Shown piece after piece: positions 22,778 to 33,828 of a stretch of DNA of 64,000 bases (within the stretch, counting starts at the first letter, position 1; each line of letters opens with the position of its first letter). The translations under genes were made by a program, and so were the position numbers. Origin of the DNA: Streptomyces sp. SCUT-3 (GTDB taxonomy: Bacteria; Actinomycetota; Actinomycetes; Streptomycetales; Streptomycetaceae); contig NZ_CP046907.1 in NCBI RefSeq assembly GCF_014083985.1, forward strand, positions 4,502,501 through 4,566,500, in the 5' to 3' direction. The notes beneath the pieces are model-generated. The model saw only the letters and a list, made by a program, of their open reading frames with translations, searched no databases and was not told where the DNA came from.

Positions 22778-25429
22778 TCAGCTGCGGCGGCCTCCTCCTC
22801 CGCCACCGCCCGGACTCGTGCCGCTGTTCCCGGAGGTCACGCACCCGGTGCAGGGTCCGGTCCCCTGCTGGAGATACCGGTGCTGGTTCGCCAGGTCGAC
22901 CACCTGCGCCATCGAGGGCTCCTCGACAGGAATGCCGATGCCGAACCGGGCGTAGAAGGCGAGCATGCCGGCGTCGGCACGTTCCACCGCCTCCTGTGTC
23001 CTGCCGTACGCCACCGAAGCCAGGTTCCTGACATCGATGCGGACGAGCCTGCCGCCGTCGGGCGGGGCTTGGCCGGTCCTCTCGGCCCACCGGAGGAAGA
23101 CCTTCTTCACCGGGCCGTCCTCCACCAGCCCGCCCAAGTACTCCTTGAGGATCTGCACGGCCCCGTTGTCTCCCAGGTCGGGGATGTCGAAGGTGCGGGT
23201 GATCGCCAGGGAGGCGAGCTCGGCGAACCGGTCGGCCTGCGCCTCCCGTTCTTCGGCGCGCTGCTGGCCCTCGTCGAGCTGCTCGAGCTGACCTGTGACG
23301 TCCTCGGCCTCCGACACTTCCGCGGGTTGCGGCGGGTCCGGGTCGTCGAGGCCGAGCGTGGCTGCCTGGAACCGGCCGACCTGCCGCGCTGTCTCCAAAG
23401 CCGTCCGGTTCACGGGTCCTCCGGCCGGCGAAGGGGCGGCCCGGTTCACGGCCACCACCACAGCCCTCAGCCGGGCAGCGGCCCGGGGGTGCGTCGTGAC
23501 GTACTGGCGGATCGCCTCGTAGGCGTCCGCAGCGCCCTCGGCGTACTGCCGGCGCTGCACCTCGAACGCGTACCTGTGAGCCAACGGTTTCTTCCACGTC
23601 CCCTCGGACACCGGAGCCAGAACGACGGCGAACAGCAGGGCGACCATGAGTCCGACGTTGATCCCGGTGAGGGACCGCCGTCCGAAGTTGACGAAGGCGC
23701 CCAGCGGCAACCGGGCTTCGCCGAAGCGGGCCGGCCGCAACCGCTGTCTGATCCGCGTAACACGGTCGGGCCGGCGCACCACGGCGTAGCTGCCGACGGC
23801 CAGCAAGGTGTACGCCACCAGCCAGTACAGCCAGTGCACTTCGGTCAGTCCCTGAATCCGTTCCATCACCCTGCGTGTGGCAGCGACTTGAGCCGGCGAG
23901 AACGACAGTGCGTTGGCCAGCCACACCACGAGCAGCGCAAGCACCAGGCCGAGTTCCACGGAGAGGACGATGTCGGCCACCGCCTTCACCGTCGGCCGCG
24001 TGGAGTCCTTCATCTTCCGCCAGCCGCGCCAGGACAGCCCGATCGCCAGCGGGAAGAACAGCCCGGCGGCCGGGGCCGTGGTCAGTACGTCGCCGCGAAC
24101 GAGCTGCTGGGCGGCGAGGGCGACCAGCGCCATTCCGGGAAGGTCGGGAAGGTGGCGCACGACCCAGCGCTCGGACTCACTGCACCGCTTCACCGCGAGC
24201 AGCAGCGCCCAGCCGCCGAAGAAGAGCAGCGTCACCAACGGGACTAACCGGGAGGGAAACTCGCGGAGCAGGAAGAAGCCGAGCGCCACCACCAGGTCGA
24301 CAACACCGAGTGCGAGGGCGCCTGCCGCAGCGTACCGGCGATGTCTTGTCCAGCGGGCCAGCGTTTTGACAAGCGTCTCGCCCGCCGCTGTCGACGCAGC
24401 CGCGAGGGCCAGCCCGAAAACCGCCCCGGAGAATCCTCCCAGGACTGCCCCGAGGGCGGCCAGTAAGAAATCCCCCGCACCCTCGACCTCGTTCCGCGTG
24501 CCCAAGCGCCATGCCGCCCATGCGGCCAGACCGAACGTGACGTACAGCCCCATGAGCGCGAGGGTTTCGCTCATGTCCTCGTCGTTGCGGGCAGCCGGAA
24601 CCGGTGCGGCCGGCGCCCTGCGCCCGTGCAGCCGACGGGCGACATCGAGGAAGACCTCGGCATTGGGTACTCGGTGGAGGGGCTTTGCGTAATGCGACGG
24701 AAAGTCGTTCCCTCGCGAGGCAATGACGAGGCCGTCCCTGTCCGTGAGTGCGACCGAGCCGACGTCCTCCCAGGAAGTGAAGTCGTCCCGGCCGTGGCCG
24801 CGCCGCACGGTCAACCCGTCCTGCCTCACCACGAGGTTCCCGAAGGCGACTTCACCGCCGCTCAGGACCGCTGCGACAGCCGGCCGCGTCCGGGACTCCC
24901 GGACCCCCCGCCGGATCGCCGAACCCCACTCCCTCTCGTCCGGGAACTGGACGCCCCTGATCACCGTCCGGGTACGCATTCCCCGGATCCTGTCCCCGGA
25001 CAGTGGGGGCGTGCGGTAAGCAGCTGCGATCGTGATGACAGTTCCCTCGGAATTGGCCAGCTTGTAGCGATTCCAGCCGTCCATGAAGAGAACGGTCGAC
25101 GACCACGGAAAGACCACTTCCGACCCGTCGGCCGTGACCGCGACCAGACCGTGCTCGTAAAGGTGCATCCCCCTTGCGGGCCTTCGGTACCGCAGCACCC
25201 TGACGGCGGACAGTCCCAGTACCACCAGGCCGGACGTCACCGCGATCGAGGCAGCGCGCGCCAGGCCGAGGATCTCACCGAGAAGGAACACCAGCAGGAG
25301 GACCAGGGCCGACAAAGGCACCAGGGACAGTAACTGCAGCGCATACCTGGCAGGTCCCCAGCGCTGCGGGTGGTAGGTGCGGCGATGGCGCCCCAGGCCC
25401 GGGCGCTCCGCACTGTCCTGTGCCTCCAT
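22778..25429 (-). CDS. Large polytopic membrane protein of unknown function with three TTA codons
   Basis: Encodes 883 residues from ATG 25429, with GGGAGGG about nine bases upstream. Two N-terminal helices (about 26-72) are followed by a soluble region of about 200 residues (HLYEHGLVAVTADGSEVVFPW and later QDGLTVRRGHGRDDFTSWEDV) that resembles DUF6585/PH-like domains. About nine more membrane helices lie between about 290 and 615. A soluble C-terminal domain of some 260 residues ends in CTGC and a Gly-rich tail. TTA leucine codons occur at 25331-25333, 24464-24466 and 24245-24247. Third-position bias is weaker and G+C lower than in neighbours, which suggests transfer. I do not recognise the full architecture. 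A partner gene is not evident. Confidence 0.8.
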   Translation of the reverse strand: MEAQDSAERPGLGRHRRTYHPQRWGPARYALQLLSLVPLSALVLLLVFLLGEILGLARAASIAVTSGLVVLGLSAVRVLRYRRPARGMHLYEHGLVAVTADGSEVVFPWSSTVLFMDGWNRYKLANSEGTVITIAAAYRTPPLSGDRIRGMRTRTVIRGVQFPDEREWGSAIRRGVRESRTRPAVAAVLSGGEVAFGNLVVRQDGLTVRRGHGRDDFTSWEDVGSVALTDRDGLVIASRGNDFPSHYAKPLHRVPNAEVFLDVARRLHGRRAPAAPVPAARNDEDMSETLALMGLYVTFGLAAWAAWRLGTRNEVEGAGDFLLAALGAVLGGFSGAVFGLALAAASTAAGETLVKTLARWTRHRRYAAAGALALGVVDLVVALGFFLLREFPSRLVPLVTLLFFGGWALLLAVKRCSESERWVVRHLPDLPGMALVALAAQQLVRGDVLTTAPAAGLFFPLAIGLSWRGWRKMKDSTRPTVKAVADIVLSVELGLVLALLVVWLANALSFSPAQVAATRRVMERIQGLTEVHWLYWLVAYTLLAVGSYAVVRRPDRVTRIRQRLRPARFGEARLPLGAFVNFGRRSLTGINVGLMVALLFAVVLAPVSEGTWKKPLAHRYAFEVQRRQYAEGAADAYEAIRQYVTTHPRAAARLRAVVVAVNRAAPSPAGGPVNRTALETARQVGRFQAATLGLDDPDPPQPAEVSEAEDVTGQLEQLDEGQQRAEEREAQADRFAELASLAITRTFDIPDLGDNGAVQILKEYLGGLVEDGPVKKVFLRWAERTGQAPPDGGRLVRIDVRNLASVAYGRTQEAVERADAGMLAFYARFGIGIPVEEPSMAQVVDLANQHRYLQQGTGPCTGCVTSGNSGTSPGGGGGGGRRS

Positions 25430-25801
25430 CAGCCCGTCCCTCCCGTGGTGCGCACCTTGCGACACCTGTTGTAGAACCAAGTCGATTTCCGCGGCACGGT
25501 AGCAGCGTCGCCGGTGCCGGGCCCGCCGCGCCGTCCGGATTCCCCGGGTTCCGGACTCCAGAGCCAATCCTTCGATTCTCAGGTATTCGTTCGCCCGGCC
25601 TTCGAATCCCAGAGTTCTTGCTTCCCTGTCTTTGGATCATGGATCCCGGGTGCCGATTCCCCGCGATGCCGTCAGGAACCCGTCAAGATCGTCGGCCGGG
25701 ACGTTAGCGCTGTGTCAATGCCCTCTCCGTGCGGCCTCCCGGGGATGTGTCCTGGTACTCGCGGGCCCTGACGCCCGACAACGCGTCCCGAGGAGCAACC
25801 G
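25430..25801. promoter_or_regulatory. A/T-richer divergent region before kdp and the large membrane gene
   Basis: This 372-base gap holds no convincing gene. Its base composition is clearly less G/C-rich than its surroundings. A 13-base motif, CTTCGATTCTCAG / CTTCGAATCCCAG, is repeated at 25571 and 25601, inside a run of TTC/GGAC-type imperfect repeats (about 25545-25620). A KdpE site and kdp promoter are expected in 25690-25785, but I cannot point to hexamers with confidence. Confidence 0.4.
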
Positions 25802-25885
25802 ATGGCTGATCCGGCCTTCATCGTCACCACCGTCGCGGTGTTCGCGCTGGTGGCACTCGTCGCCCGGGGGGTGGCGAAGCTGTGA
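25802..25885 (+). CDS. Mini membrane protein upstream of kdpF
   Basis: Encodes 27 residues, [20 protein letters not shown] followed by ARGVAKL: a single membrane helix with a basic C-terminus. GAGGAG lies eight bases before the ATG. Its stop overlaps the kdpF GTG start (GTGA), so it is part of the kdp operon. Size and topology resemble KdpF itself, suggesting a second small subunit or a duplicated KdpF; this is inference. Confidence 0.75.
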   Translation: MADPAFIVTTVAVFALVALVARGVAKL

Positions 25886-25971
25886 GCGTCGAGAACGTCG
25901 TCGGCCTGGTCGTGGCCGTCGCCCTGCTGGGCTACCTGGTCCTCGCCCTGTTCTTCCCGGAGAGGTTCTGA
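25882..25971 (+). CDS. kdpF: KdpF, small subunit of the K+-transporting ATPase
   Basis: Encodes 29 residues from a GTG start: [20 protein letters not shown] then LALFFPERF. The single helix and the YLVLALxxPERF ending are typical of actinobacterial KdpF, which stabilises the KdpABC complex. It overlaps the preceding mini-gene by four bases, and kdpA starts nine bases downstream. Confidence 0.93.
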   Translation: MSVENVVGLVVAVALLGYLVLALFFPERF

Positions 25972-25979
25972 GCGGCCCG

Positions 25980-27641
25980 ATGAGTCCGATACTCGCCGGC
26001 GTGCTGCAGGTCTCCGCCCTGGTCGCGGCGCTGGCCCTGGTGCACCGTCCCTTCGGCGACTACATGGCGACCGTCTACACCTCCCCCCGTCACCTGCGGG
26101 CCGAGCGGTGGATCCACCGCGCGATCGGCTCCGACCCCGACGCCGAGCAGCGCTGGCCCGCTTACCTGCGCGCGGTGCTGGCGTTCTCGGCGGTCTCGAC
26201 ACTGTTCCTGTACCTGCTGCTGAGGCTCCAGGACCGGTTGCCGCTCTCCCTCGGCTTCCGGGCGATCGACCCGGACCAGGCGTTCAACACCGCGGCGTCG
26301 TTCGTGACCAACACCAACTGGCAGTCGTACGCCGGTGAGTCGGCCATGGGCCACCTGGCGCAGACCGGTGGCCTGGCGGTGCAGAACTTCGTCTCCGCGG
26401 CGGTGGGCATGTCCGTGGCGGTGGCGCTGGTGCGCGGCTTCGCCCGCTCCCGCACCGGCACCCTGGGCAACTTCTGGACCGACCTGGTGCGCGGGGTGGT
26501 GCGGATCCTGCTGCCGGTCTCGGTCGTTGCCGCGGTCGTGCTGGTGGCGGCGGGGGCGGTCCAGAACTTCGCCGCGCCGCAGGAGGTCACCACGCTCAGC
26601 GGTGCCGTTCAGCACCTGCCCGGCGGTGCGGTCGCCTCGCAGGAGGCGATCAAGAACCTCGGCACCAACGGGGGCGGCTTCTTCAACGCCAACGCCGCCC
26701 ACCCCTTCGAGAACCCGAACGCGCTGAGCAACCTGTGGGAGGTCTTCCTGCTGCTGGTGATCCCGTTCTCGCTGCCGCGCACCTTCGGCAGGATGGTCGG
26801 CAGCGTCCGGCAGGGCTACGCGGTCGTGGCGGCGATGGCCGCGATCTGGCTGTGCGCCGTGGTCGCGGTGACGGCCCTGGAGTACGCCCACCCCGGCGCC
26901 GCGGCGCAGGCCGCGGGGGGAGCCATGGAGGGCAAGGAGGCCCGCTTCGGCGAGGGCGCCTCCTCGCTGTTCGCGGTGTCCACCACCATGACCTCCACCG
27001 GTGCGGTCGACTCCGCGCACTCCTCGTACAGCGCCCTGGGCGGCGGCGTCCTGATGCTGGGGATGATGCTCGGCGAGGTCGCGCCCGGCGGGACCGGCTC
27101 CGGTCTGTACGGGATGCTGGTGATCGCGGTGATCGCGGTGTTCGTCGCCGGCCTCATGGTGGGCCGCACCCCCGAGTACCTGGGCAAGAGGATCGGCGCC
27201 GCGGAGATGAAGCTGGCCGCCGCCTACATCCTGGTCACCCCGGCCCTGGTCCTGTGCTTCACCGCCGCGGCCGTGGCCCTGCCCACACCGCCCGACTCGA
27301 CGCTCAACCCCGGCCCGCACGGCTTCTCCGAGATCCTGTACGCCTACACCTCCGGCGCGAACAACAACGGCAGCGCCTTCGCCGGCCTGAACGCCGACAC
27401 GCAGTGGTTCAACACCACGATCGGCCTGGCGATGCTGCTCGGCCGGTTCCTGCCGATGGTGTTCGTCCTGGCCCTGGCCGGCTCCCTGGCCGGACAGAAG
27501 CCCGTGCCGGACACGGCGGGCACCCTGCACACCCACAAGCCCCTGTTCTCGGGGCTGCTGGTCGGCGCGGTGCTGGTCGTGGCGGGGCTGACCTTCTTCC
27601 CCGCCCTGGCCCTGGGCCCGCTCGCGGAGGGGCTGTCATGA
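25980..27641 (+). CDS. kdpA: KdpA, K+-binding and translocating subunit
   Basis: Encodes 553 residues, the usual KdpA length. It is a superfamily-of-K-transporters protein forming the selectivity filter. The four filter loops are visible: [13 protein letters not shown] (about 105), [21 protein letters not shown] (about 225-245), [12 protein letters not shown] (about 340) and [13 protein letters not shown] (about 460). About ten membrane helices surround them. It couples with the KdpB pump for high-affinity K+ uptake when external K+ is low. Its stop overlaps the kdpB start (ATGA). Confidence 0.98.
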   Translation: MSPILAGVLQVSALVAALALVHRPFGDYMATVYTSPRHLRAERWIHRAIGSDPDAEQRWPAYLRAVLAFSAVSTLFLYLLLRLQDRLPLSLGFRAIDPDQAFNTAASFVTNTNWQSYAGESAMGHLAQTGGLAVQNFVSAAVGMSVAVALVRGFARSRTGTLGNFWTDLVRGVVRILLPVSVVAAVVLVAAGAVQNFAAPQEVTTLSGAVQHLPGGAVASQEAIKNLGTNGGGFFNANAAHPFENPNALSNLWEVFLLLVIPFSLPRTFGRMVGSVRQGYAVVAAMAAIWLCAVVAVTALEYAHPGAAAQAAGGAMEGKEARFGEGASSLFAVSTTMTSTGAVDSAHSSYSALGGGVLMLGMMLGEVAPGGTGSGLYGMLVIAVIAVFVAGLMVGRTPEYLGKRIGAAEMKLAAAYILVTPALVLCFTAAAVALPTPPDSTLNPGPHGFSEILYAYTSGANNNGSAFAGLNADTQWFNTTIGLAMLLGRFLPMVFVLALAGSLAGQKPVPDTAGTLHTHKPLFSGLLVGAVLVVAGLTFFPALALGPLAEGLS

Positions 27642-29842
27642 CCGGTTCCGTCCGCCACCACCGTCCGCCGCGTCCCCGGCCCGCGCACCCTGCGGAGGCT
27701 CCCGCTCCCATGTCCCCGACCTCTTCCGTTCCCCGCCCAGAACCCGCCCCCCACCCCGCCCCCGTCCCGCCGGCCCCGGCCGGGCCCGGGCGCCGCCGGA
27801 CAGCCGGCGGCCTGCTCGACCCGCGGCAGCTGGCCGCGTCCCTGCCGGACGCCGTCCGCAAGCTCGACCCGCGGGTGATGGTCAAGTCGCCGGTGATGTT
27901 CGTGGTCGAGGTCGGCTCGGTGCTCACCACCGCGCTGGCGATCGCCGACCCCGGCTGGTTCGCCTGGGCCGTCGCGGCCTGGCTGTGGCTGACCGTGCTG
28001 TTCGCCAACCTCGCGGAGGCGGTCGCCGAGGGCCGCGGCAAGGCGCAGGCCGACACCCTGCGCAGGGCCAGGACCGACATCACGGCGCGCCGCCTGACCG
28101 ACGGCGGTGAGCAGCGGGTCCCCGGCACCGCGCTGCGCGTCGGCGACCTGGTGGTCTGCGAGGCCGGCGACGTCGTCCCCGGCGACGGCGACGTCGTGGA
28201 GGGCGTGGCCAGCGTGGACGAGTCGGCCGTCACCGGCGAGTCCGCGCCGGTGATCCGCGAGTCCGGGGGCGACCGCTCGGCAGTCACCGGAGGCACCAGG
28301 GTGCTCTCCGACCGCATCGTCGTCAGGATCACCTCCCGGCCCGGCGAGACCTTCATCGACCGGATGATCGCCCTCGTGGAGGGCGCGGCCCGGCAGAAGA
28401 CGCCCAACGAGGTCGCGCTGAACATCCTGCTCGCCTCGCTGACGATCGTCTTCCTGCTCGCCACGGTCACGCTCCAGCCGTTCGCGGTCCGCGCCGGCGC
28501 CGAGCAGTCGACGGTCGTGCTGGTGGCGCTGCTGGTCTGCCTGATCCCGACCACGATCGGGGCGCTGCTGTCCGCGATCGGCATCGCGGGCATGGACCGG
28601 CTGGTGCAGCGCAACGTGCTGGCGATGTCCGGCCGCGCGGTGGAGGCCGCCGGGGACGTGTCCACGCTGCTGCTGGACAAGACCGGGACCATCACCCTGG
28701 GCAACCGGCAGGCCGCCGGGTTCGTGCCCGTGGACGGTGTCACCGCCCGCGAACTGGCCGACGCCGCCCAGCTGTCCTCGCTCGCCGACGAGACGCCCGA
28801 GGGGCGTTCGATCGTGGTCCTGGCCAAGGAGGCGCACGGGCTGCGCGCCCGCCGGGAGGGCGAGCTGGGCCACGTGGCGTTCGTCCCCTTCACCGCGCAG
28901 ACGCGGATGAGCGGGGTGGACGTCACCGGCCCGGGCGCGGCGGTGCGCCGGGTGCGCAAGGGCGCCGCGTCCGCCGTGGACGCCTGGGTCGCCGAGCGCG
29001 GCGGCACCGTCCCCGAGGACGCGCGGCGCGCAGTGGACGCCATCGCCGCCGAGGGCGGCACCCCGCTGCTGGTCGCCGTCGAGGACGGCGGCGGGGCCCG
29101 CGTCCTGGGCGTCGTCCACCTCAAGGACGTCGTCAAGCACGGCATGCGCGAACGCTTCGCCGAGCTGCGCCGCATGGGCATCAGGACCGTGATGATCACC
29201 GGTGACAACGCGCTCACCGCCAAGGCCGTCGCCGAGGAGGCGGGGGTGGACGACTTCCTGGCCGAGGCCACGCCCGAGGACAAGATGGCCCTGATCAAGC
29301 GGGAGCAGGCCGGCGGCCGGCTGGTCGCGATGACCGGCGACGGCACCAACGACGCCCCCGCGCTGGCCCAGGCCGACGTCGGGGTGGCGATGAACAGCGG
29401 CACCTCGGCCGCGAAGGAGGCCGGGAACATGGTCGACCTGGACTCCGACCCCACCAAGCTCATCGAGATCGTGGAGATCGGGAAGCAGCTGCTCATCACC
29501 CGCGGCGCGCTGACCACCTTCTCCCTCGCCAACGACATGGCGAAGTACTTCGCGATCATCCCGGCGATGTTCGCCGCCGCCTACCCGGGCCTGGACGCGC
29601 TCAACATCATGCGGCTGTCCTCGCCGCAGTCCGCGATCCTGTCCGCGGTGATCTTCAACGCCCTGGTCATCGTCGCCCTGGTGCCCCTGGCCCTGAAGGG
29701 CGTGCGCTACCGGCCGGCGGGCGCCGACGCGATGCTCCGCCGCAATCTCGCCCTCTACGGCCTCGGCGGGCTCCTCGTCCCGTTCGCGGGCATCAAGGCC
29801 GTCGACCTGCTCGTCTCCCTCGTCCCCGGGATCGGATCATGA
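27638..29842 (+). CDS. kdpB: KdpB, P-type ATPase subunit
   Basis: Encodes 734 residues. The phosphorylation site is Asp347 in [13 protein letters not shown]; the actuator loop is [36 protein letters not shown] and [21 protein letters not shown] form the P-domain hinge, and SPTK-like filters are replaced by the Kdp-type [15 protein letters not shown]. The first 60 residues are a Pro-rich extension; a second ATG at 27710, with its own GGAGG, would give a protein nearer the family length of about 690-710. It hydrolyses ATP to drive K+ through KdpA. It overlaps kdpA and kdpC by four bases each. Confidence 0.98.
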   Translation: MTGSVRHHRPPRPRPAHPAEAPAPMSPTSSVPRPEPAPHPAPVPPAPAGPGRRRTAGGLLDPRQLAASLPDAVRKLDPRVMVKSPVMFVVEVGSVLTTALAIADPGWFAWAVAAWLWLTVLFANLAEAVAEGRGKAQADTLRRARTDITARRLTDGGEQRVPGTALRVGDLVVCEAGDVVPGDGDVVEGVASVDESAVTGESAPVIRESGGDRSAVTGGTRVLSDRIVVRITSRPGETFIDRMIALVEGAARQKTPNEVALNILLASLTIVFLLATVTLQPFAVRAGAEQSTVVLVALLVCLIPTTIGALLSAIGIAGMDRLVQRNVLAMSGRAVEAAGDVSTLLLDKTGTITLGNRQAAGFVPVDGVTARELADAAQLSSLADETPEGRSIVVLAKEAHGLRARREGELGHVAFVPFTAQTRMSGVDVTGPGAAVRRVRKGAASAVDAWVAERGGTVPEDARRAVDAIAAEGGTPLLVAVEDGGGARVLGVVHLKDVVKHGMRERFAELRRMGIRTVMITGDNALTAKAVAEEAGVDDFLAEATPEDKMALIKREQAGGRLVAMTGDGTNDAPALAQADVGVAMNSGTSAAKEAGNMVDLDSDPTKLIEIVEIGKQLLITRGALTTFSLANDMAKYFAIIPAMFAAAYPGLDALNIMRLSSPQSAILSAVIFNALVIVALVPLALKGVRYRPAGADAMLRRNLALYGLGGLLVPFAGIKAVDLLVSLVPGIGS

Positions 29843-30447
29843 ACGCCGCCGCCCTCCGCAGCACCTCGCGCCTGACGGGCGCCGCCCTGCGCGCCCTGCT
29901 CGTCCTCACCGCGGTCACCGGGGTCCTCTACCCCCTGGCCGTGACCGGGATCGCCCGCGCCGCCCTCCCCGGCAACGCCGGCGGCTCCACGGTCGAGGTC
30001 GACGGCCGGACCGTGGGATCCGCACTGATCGGGCAGGCCTGGAACGGCCCCGACGGCCGCCCCGACCCCCGCTGGTTCCAGCCGCGCCCCTCGGCCGGGG
30101 GGTACGACGCGCCGGCCTCCGGGGCGTCCAACCTGGCGGCCACCAGTCCCGAACTGCTTCGGCTCGTGGAGGAGCGCCGGGCGCAGGTCGCCGCGTTCAA
30201 CGGCGTGCGGCCCGCCGCCGTGCCCGCCGACGCCGTCACCGCGAGCGGTTCCGGCCTCGACCCGCACATCTCGCCTGAGTACGCCCGCCTCCAGGCCGAC
30301 CGCGTGGCCCGGGCCCGCGGCCTGGACCCGGCCGCAGTGCGCGCACTGGTCCGGGAGCACACCCGCGGCAGGCCGGGAGGCTTCCTCGGCGAGCCCGTGG
30401 TGAACGTCCTGGAGCTGAATGCGGCCCTGCACGAGGCGGCCCCCTGA
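29839..30447 (+). CDS. kdpC: KdpC, accessory subunit of the K+-transporting ATPase
   Basis: Encodes 202 residues with one N-terminal membrane helix (about 14-38) and an extracytoplasmic domain. Family signatures are [62 protein letters not shown] and [20 protein letters not shown]. It stabilises the KdpAB complex and raises ATP affinity. Start ATG overlaps kdpB. A 64-base gap separates it from kdpD. Confidence 0.98.
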   Translation: MNAAALRSTSRLTGAALRALLVLTAVTGVLYPLAVTGIARAALPGNAGGSTVEVDGRTVGSALIGQAWNGPDGRPDPRWFQPRPSAGGYDAPASGASNLAATSPELLRLVEERRAQVAAFNGVRPAAVPADAVTASGSGLDPHISPEYARLQADRVARARGLDPAAVRALVREHTRGRPGGFLGEPVVNVLELNAALHEAAP

Positions 30448-30511
30448 GCGGGCCGGACCCCCGCGACCGACCCGACCCGCCCCGTCCCGTTCCCGACCGG
30501 CAAGGGAGACA

Positions 30512-33060
30512 ATGGCACTCATGGCCCGCGGCACACTGCGCATCTACCTCGGAGCGGCCCCCGGCGTCGGCAAGACCTACGCCATGCTCTCAGAGGCGCA
30601 CCGCCGGGCGGAGCGCGGCACCGACGTGGTGGTGGGCTTCGTGGAGTCGCACGGACGCCCGCGCACCGAGGCGCTGCTGCACGGACTGGAGGTCGTCCCC
30701 CGGCGCGGGATCACCCACCGGGGGGCGGTCTTCACGGAGATGGACCTCGACGCCGTCCTCGCCCGCCGCCCCGCCGTGGCCCTCGTCGACGAGCTGGCGC
30801 ACACCAATGTCCCCGGGTCCCGCAACGCCAAGCGGTGGCAGGACGTCGACGAACTCCTCGACGCCGGCATCGACGTCGTCTCCACGGTGAACATCCAGCA
30901 CCTGGAGTCCCTCGGCGACGTCGTGCAGGCCATCACCGGTGTGCGCCAGCGCGAGACCGTCCCCGACGAGGTCGTCCGCCGCGCCGACCAGATCGAACTC
31001 GTGGACATGTCGCCCGAGGCGCTGCGCCGGCGCATGGCCCACGGCAACGTCTACTCCGCCGACCGGGTCGACGCGGCGCTGTCGAACTACTTCCGGCCCG
31101 GCAACCTCACCGCGCTCCGCGAACTGGCCCTGCTGTGGACCGCCGACCGGGTCGACGAGTACCTCCAGCGCTACCGGGCCGACCACGGCATCTCCTCCAC
31201 CTGGCAGGCCCGCGAGCGCATCGTGGTCGGCCTCAGCGGCGGGCCGGAGGGCAGTACCCTGATTCGCCGCGCCGCGCGGATGGCGGCCAAGGGCTCCGGC
31301 AGCGAGGTCCTCGCCCTCTACGTCGCCCGCAGCGACGGCCTGACCTCGGCCTCGCCCGAGGAGCTCGCCGTCCAGCGCACCCTGGTGGAGGACCTGGGCG
31401 GCACCTTCCACTCCGTCATCGGCGACGACGTCCCCACCGCCCTGCTGGAGTTCGCGCGGGGCGTCAACGCCACCCAGATCGTGCTCGGAGCCAGCCGCCG
31501 CAGGGCGTGGCAGTACGTCCTCGGCCCCGGCATCGGCGCCACCGTCGCCCGCGAGTCCGGCCCCGACCTGGACGTGCACATCGTCACCCACGAGCACGCC
31601 GCCAAGGGCCGAGGGCTCCCCATGACCCGCGGGGCGAGGCTGGGCCGCTCCCGCGTCGTCGCCGGATGGCTCACCGGCACCGCGGGGCCCGCCCTCCTCG
31701 CCCTCGCGCTCACCGCCGCGGCACCCGGTCCGGGCTTCGCCAACGCGATGCTGCTGTTCCTCACCCTGACGGTGGCCGCCGCCCTGCTGGGCGGGCTGCT
31801 CCCCGCGCTGGCGTCGGCCGTCGTCGGTTCCCTGCTGCTGAACTACTTCTTCGCCCCGCCGGTGCGCACCTGGACCGTGGCCCAGCCGGAGAACATCCTG
31901 GCCATCGCGGTCTTCGTGGTGGTGGGCAGCTCGGTGGCGTCCGTGGTGGACCTGGCGGCCCGCCGCACCCAGCAGACCGCGAGGCTGCGCGCGGAGGCCG
32001 AGATACTGAGCTTCCTGGCCGGCAGCGTGCTGCGGGGCGAGACCGCCCTGCCGGCGCTCCTGGAACGCGTCCGAGAGACCTTCGGCATGGAGTCCGTCGC
32101 CCTGCTGGAGCGCACGGAGGACCGCGGCCGGTGGACCCGCGTGGCCGGCGTGGGACCGGACCCGGCGGCCCGCCCCGACGAGGCCGACGTGGACGTCCCC
32201 GCCGGGGACCGCACGGCCCTGGCCCTGCGCGGCCGCGTGCTGCCGGCCGAGGACCGGCGCGTGCTCGGCGCCTTCGCCGCCCAGGCGGTCGTCGTCCTGG
32301 AACGCCGGCGGCTGGTGGACGAGGCCGAGCGGGCCCGCCGGCTGGAGGAGGGCAACCGCATCCGCACCGCCCTGCTCGCCGCCGTCTCCCACGACCTGCG
32401 CAGCCCGCTGGCCGCCGTCAAGGCGTCGGTGTCCTCCCTGCGCTCCGGCGACGTCGCCTGGTCGCCCGAGGACGAGGCCGAACTGCTCGCCGCCATCGAG
32501 GAGGGCGCCGACCGGCTCGACCACCTCGTCGGCAACCTCCTGGACATGAGCCGGCTGCAGACCGGAGCCGTCAACCCCCTGCTGCGCGAGACCGCCCCGG
32601 ACGAGGTGGTGCCGCCGGCGCTCAAGGGCGTGCCCGCGCACAGGGTGCTCCTGGACATCCCCGAGACGCTGCCGATGGTCGCCGCCGACCGGGGGCTGCT
32701 GGAGCGGGCCGTCGCCAACATCGTGGAGAACGCCGTGCAGTACAGTCCCGACGGCGAGCAGGTGCTGCTGACCGCCAGCGCCCTGGGCGACCGCGTGGAG
32801 CTGCGCGTCGTCGACCGGGGCCCGGGCGTGCCCGACGCCGCCAAGGAGCAGATCTTCGAGCCGTTCCAGCGCCACGGGGACGCTCCGCGCGGCAACGGCG
32901 TCGGCCTCGGCCTGGCCGTCGCCCGCGGCTTCACCGAGGCCATGGGGGGCACACTCGCCGCCGAGGACACCCCCGGCGGGGGCCTGACCATGGTGCTGAC
33001 CCTCAAAGCCGCGGCCGGCCGGTCCGCGGCCCGCCCCGATCTCCCGACGGAAGTGACCAC

Positions 33061-33064
<4 letters not shown>
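30512..33064 (+). CDS. kdpD: KdpD, sensor histidine kinase for K+ stress
   Basis: Encodes 850 residues from ATG 30512 (AAGGGAGAC upstream; a second ATG lies three codons later). Domain order: KdpD nucleotide-binding domain (about 5-215) with the P-loop GAAPGVGKTYAML and the FVESHGRPRTE motif; a UspA-like domain (about 235-365); four membrane helices (about 385-490); a GAF-like region; and a histidine kinase core with phospho-acceptor His627 in AAVSHDLRSPLAAVK, N box NIVENAVQYSP and G boxes VDRGPGVPD and GNGVGLGLAVARGF. It senses low K+ and phosphorylates KdpE. It overlaps kdpE by four bases. Confidence 0.98.
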
Positions 33065-33789
<725 letters not shown>

Positions 33790-33799
33790 CCCGGGCCGG

Positions 33800-33827
33800 G
33801 GCGGCCGCCGCGGCGGGGGCGGCCGCC
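33800..33827. terminator. Hairpin terminator after kdpE
   Basis: Two copies of GGCGGCCGCC (33800-33809 and 33818-33827) form a 10-bp stem with an eight-base loop in the 39-base gap between convergent kdpE and the OsmC gene. Each arm is itself palindromic. Confidence 0.65.
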
Positions 33828-33828
33828 G

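Noticed and set aside
18817-22806. A 1329-codon minus-strand open frame ending at the SDR stop
   Set aside because: Only the last 320 codons, from ATG 19779 with a ribosome site, encode a real protein; the rest is shadow of the serine hydrolase and EamA genes.
24550-24575. An internal ATG that could split the 883-aa gene in two
   Set aside because: The frame is continuous and the site has only a poorly spaced GAGG; fusion is the simpler reading.
25690-25801. Riboswitch (for example c-di-AMP-sensing) before the kdp operon
   Set aside because: None of the conserved core sequence of that riboswitch is visible; protein control by KdpDE suffices.
25632-25979. Upstream extension of kdpA in the same frame
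   Set aside because: It runs through the mini-gene and kdpF in another frame; KdpA starts at [10 protein letters not shown], which matches the family.
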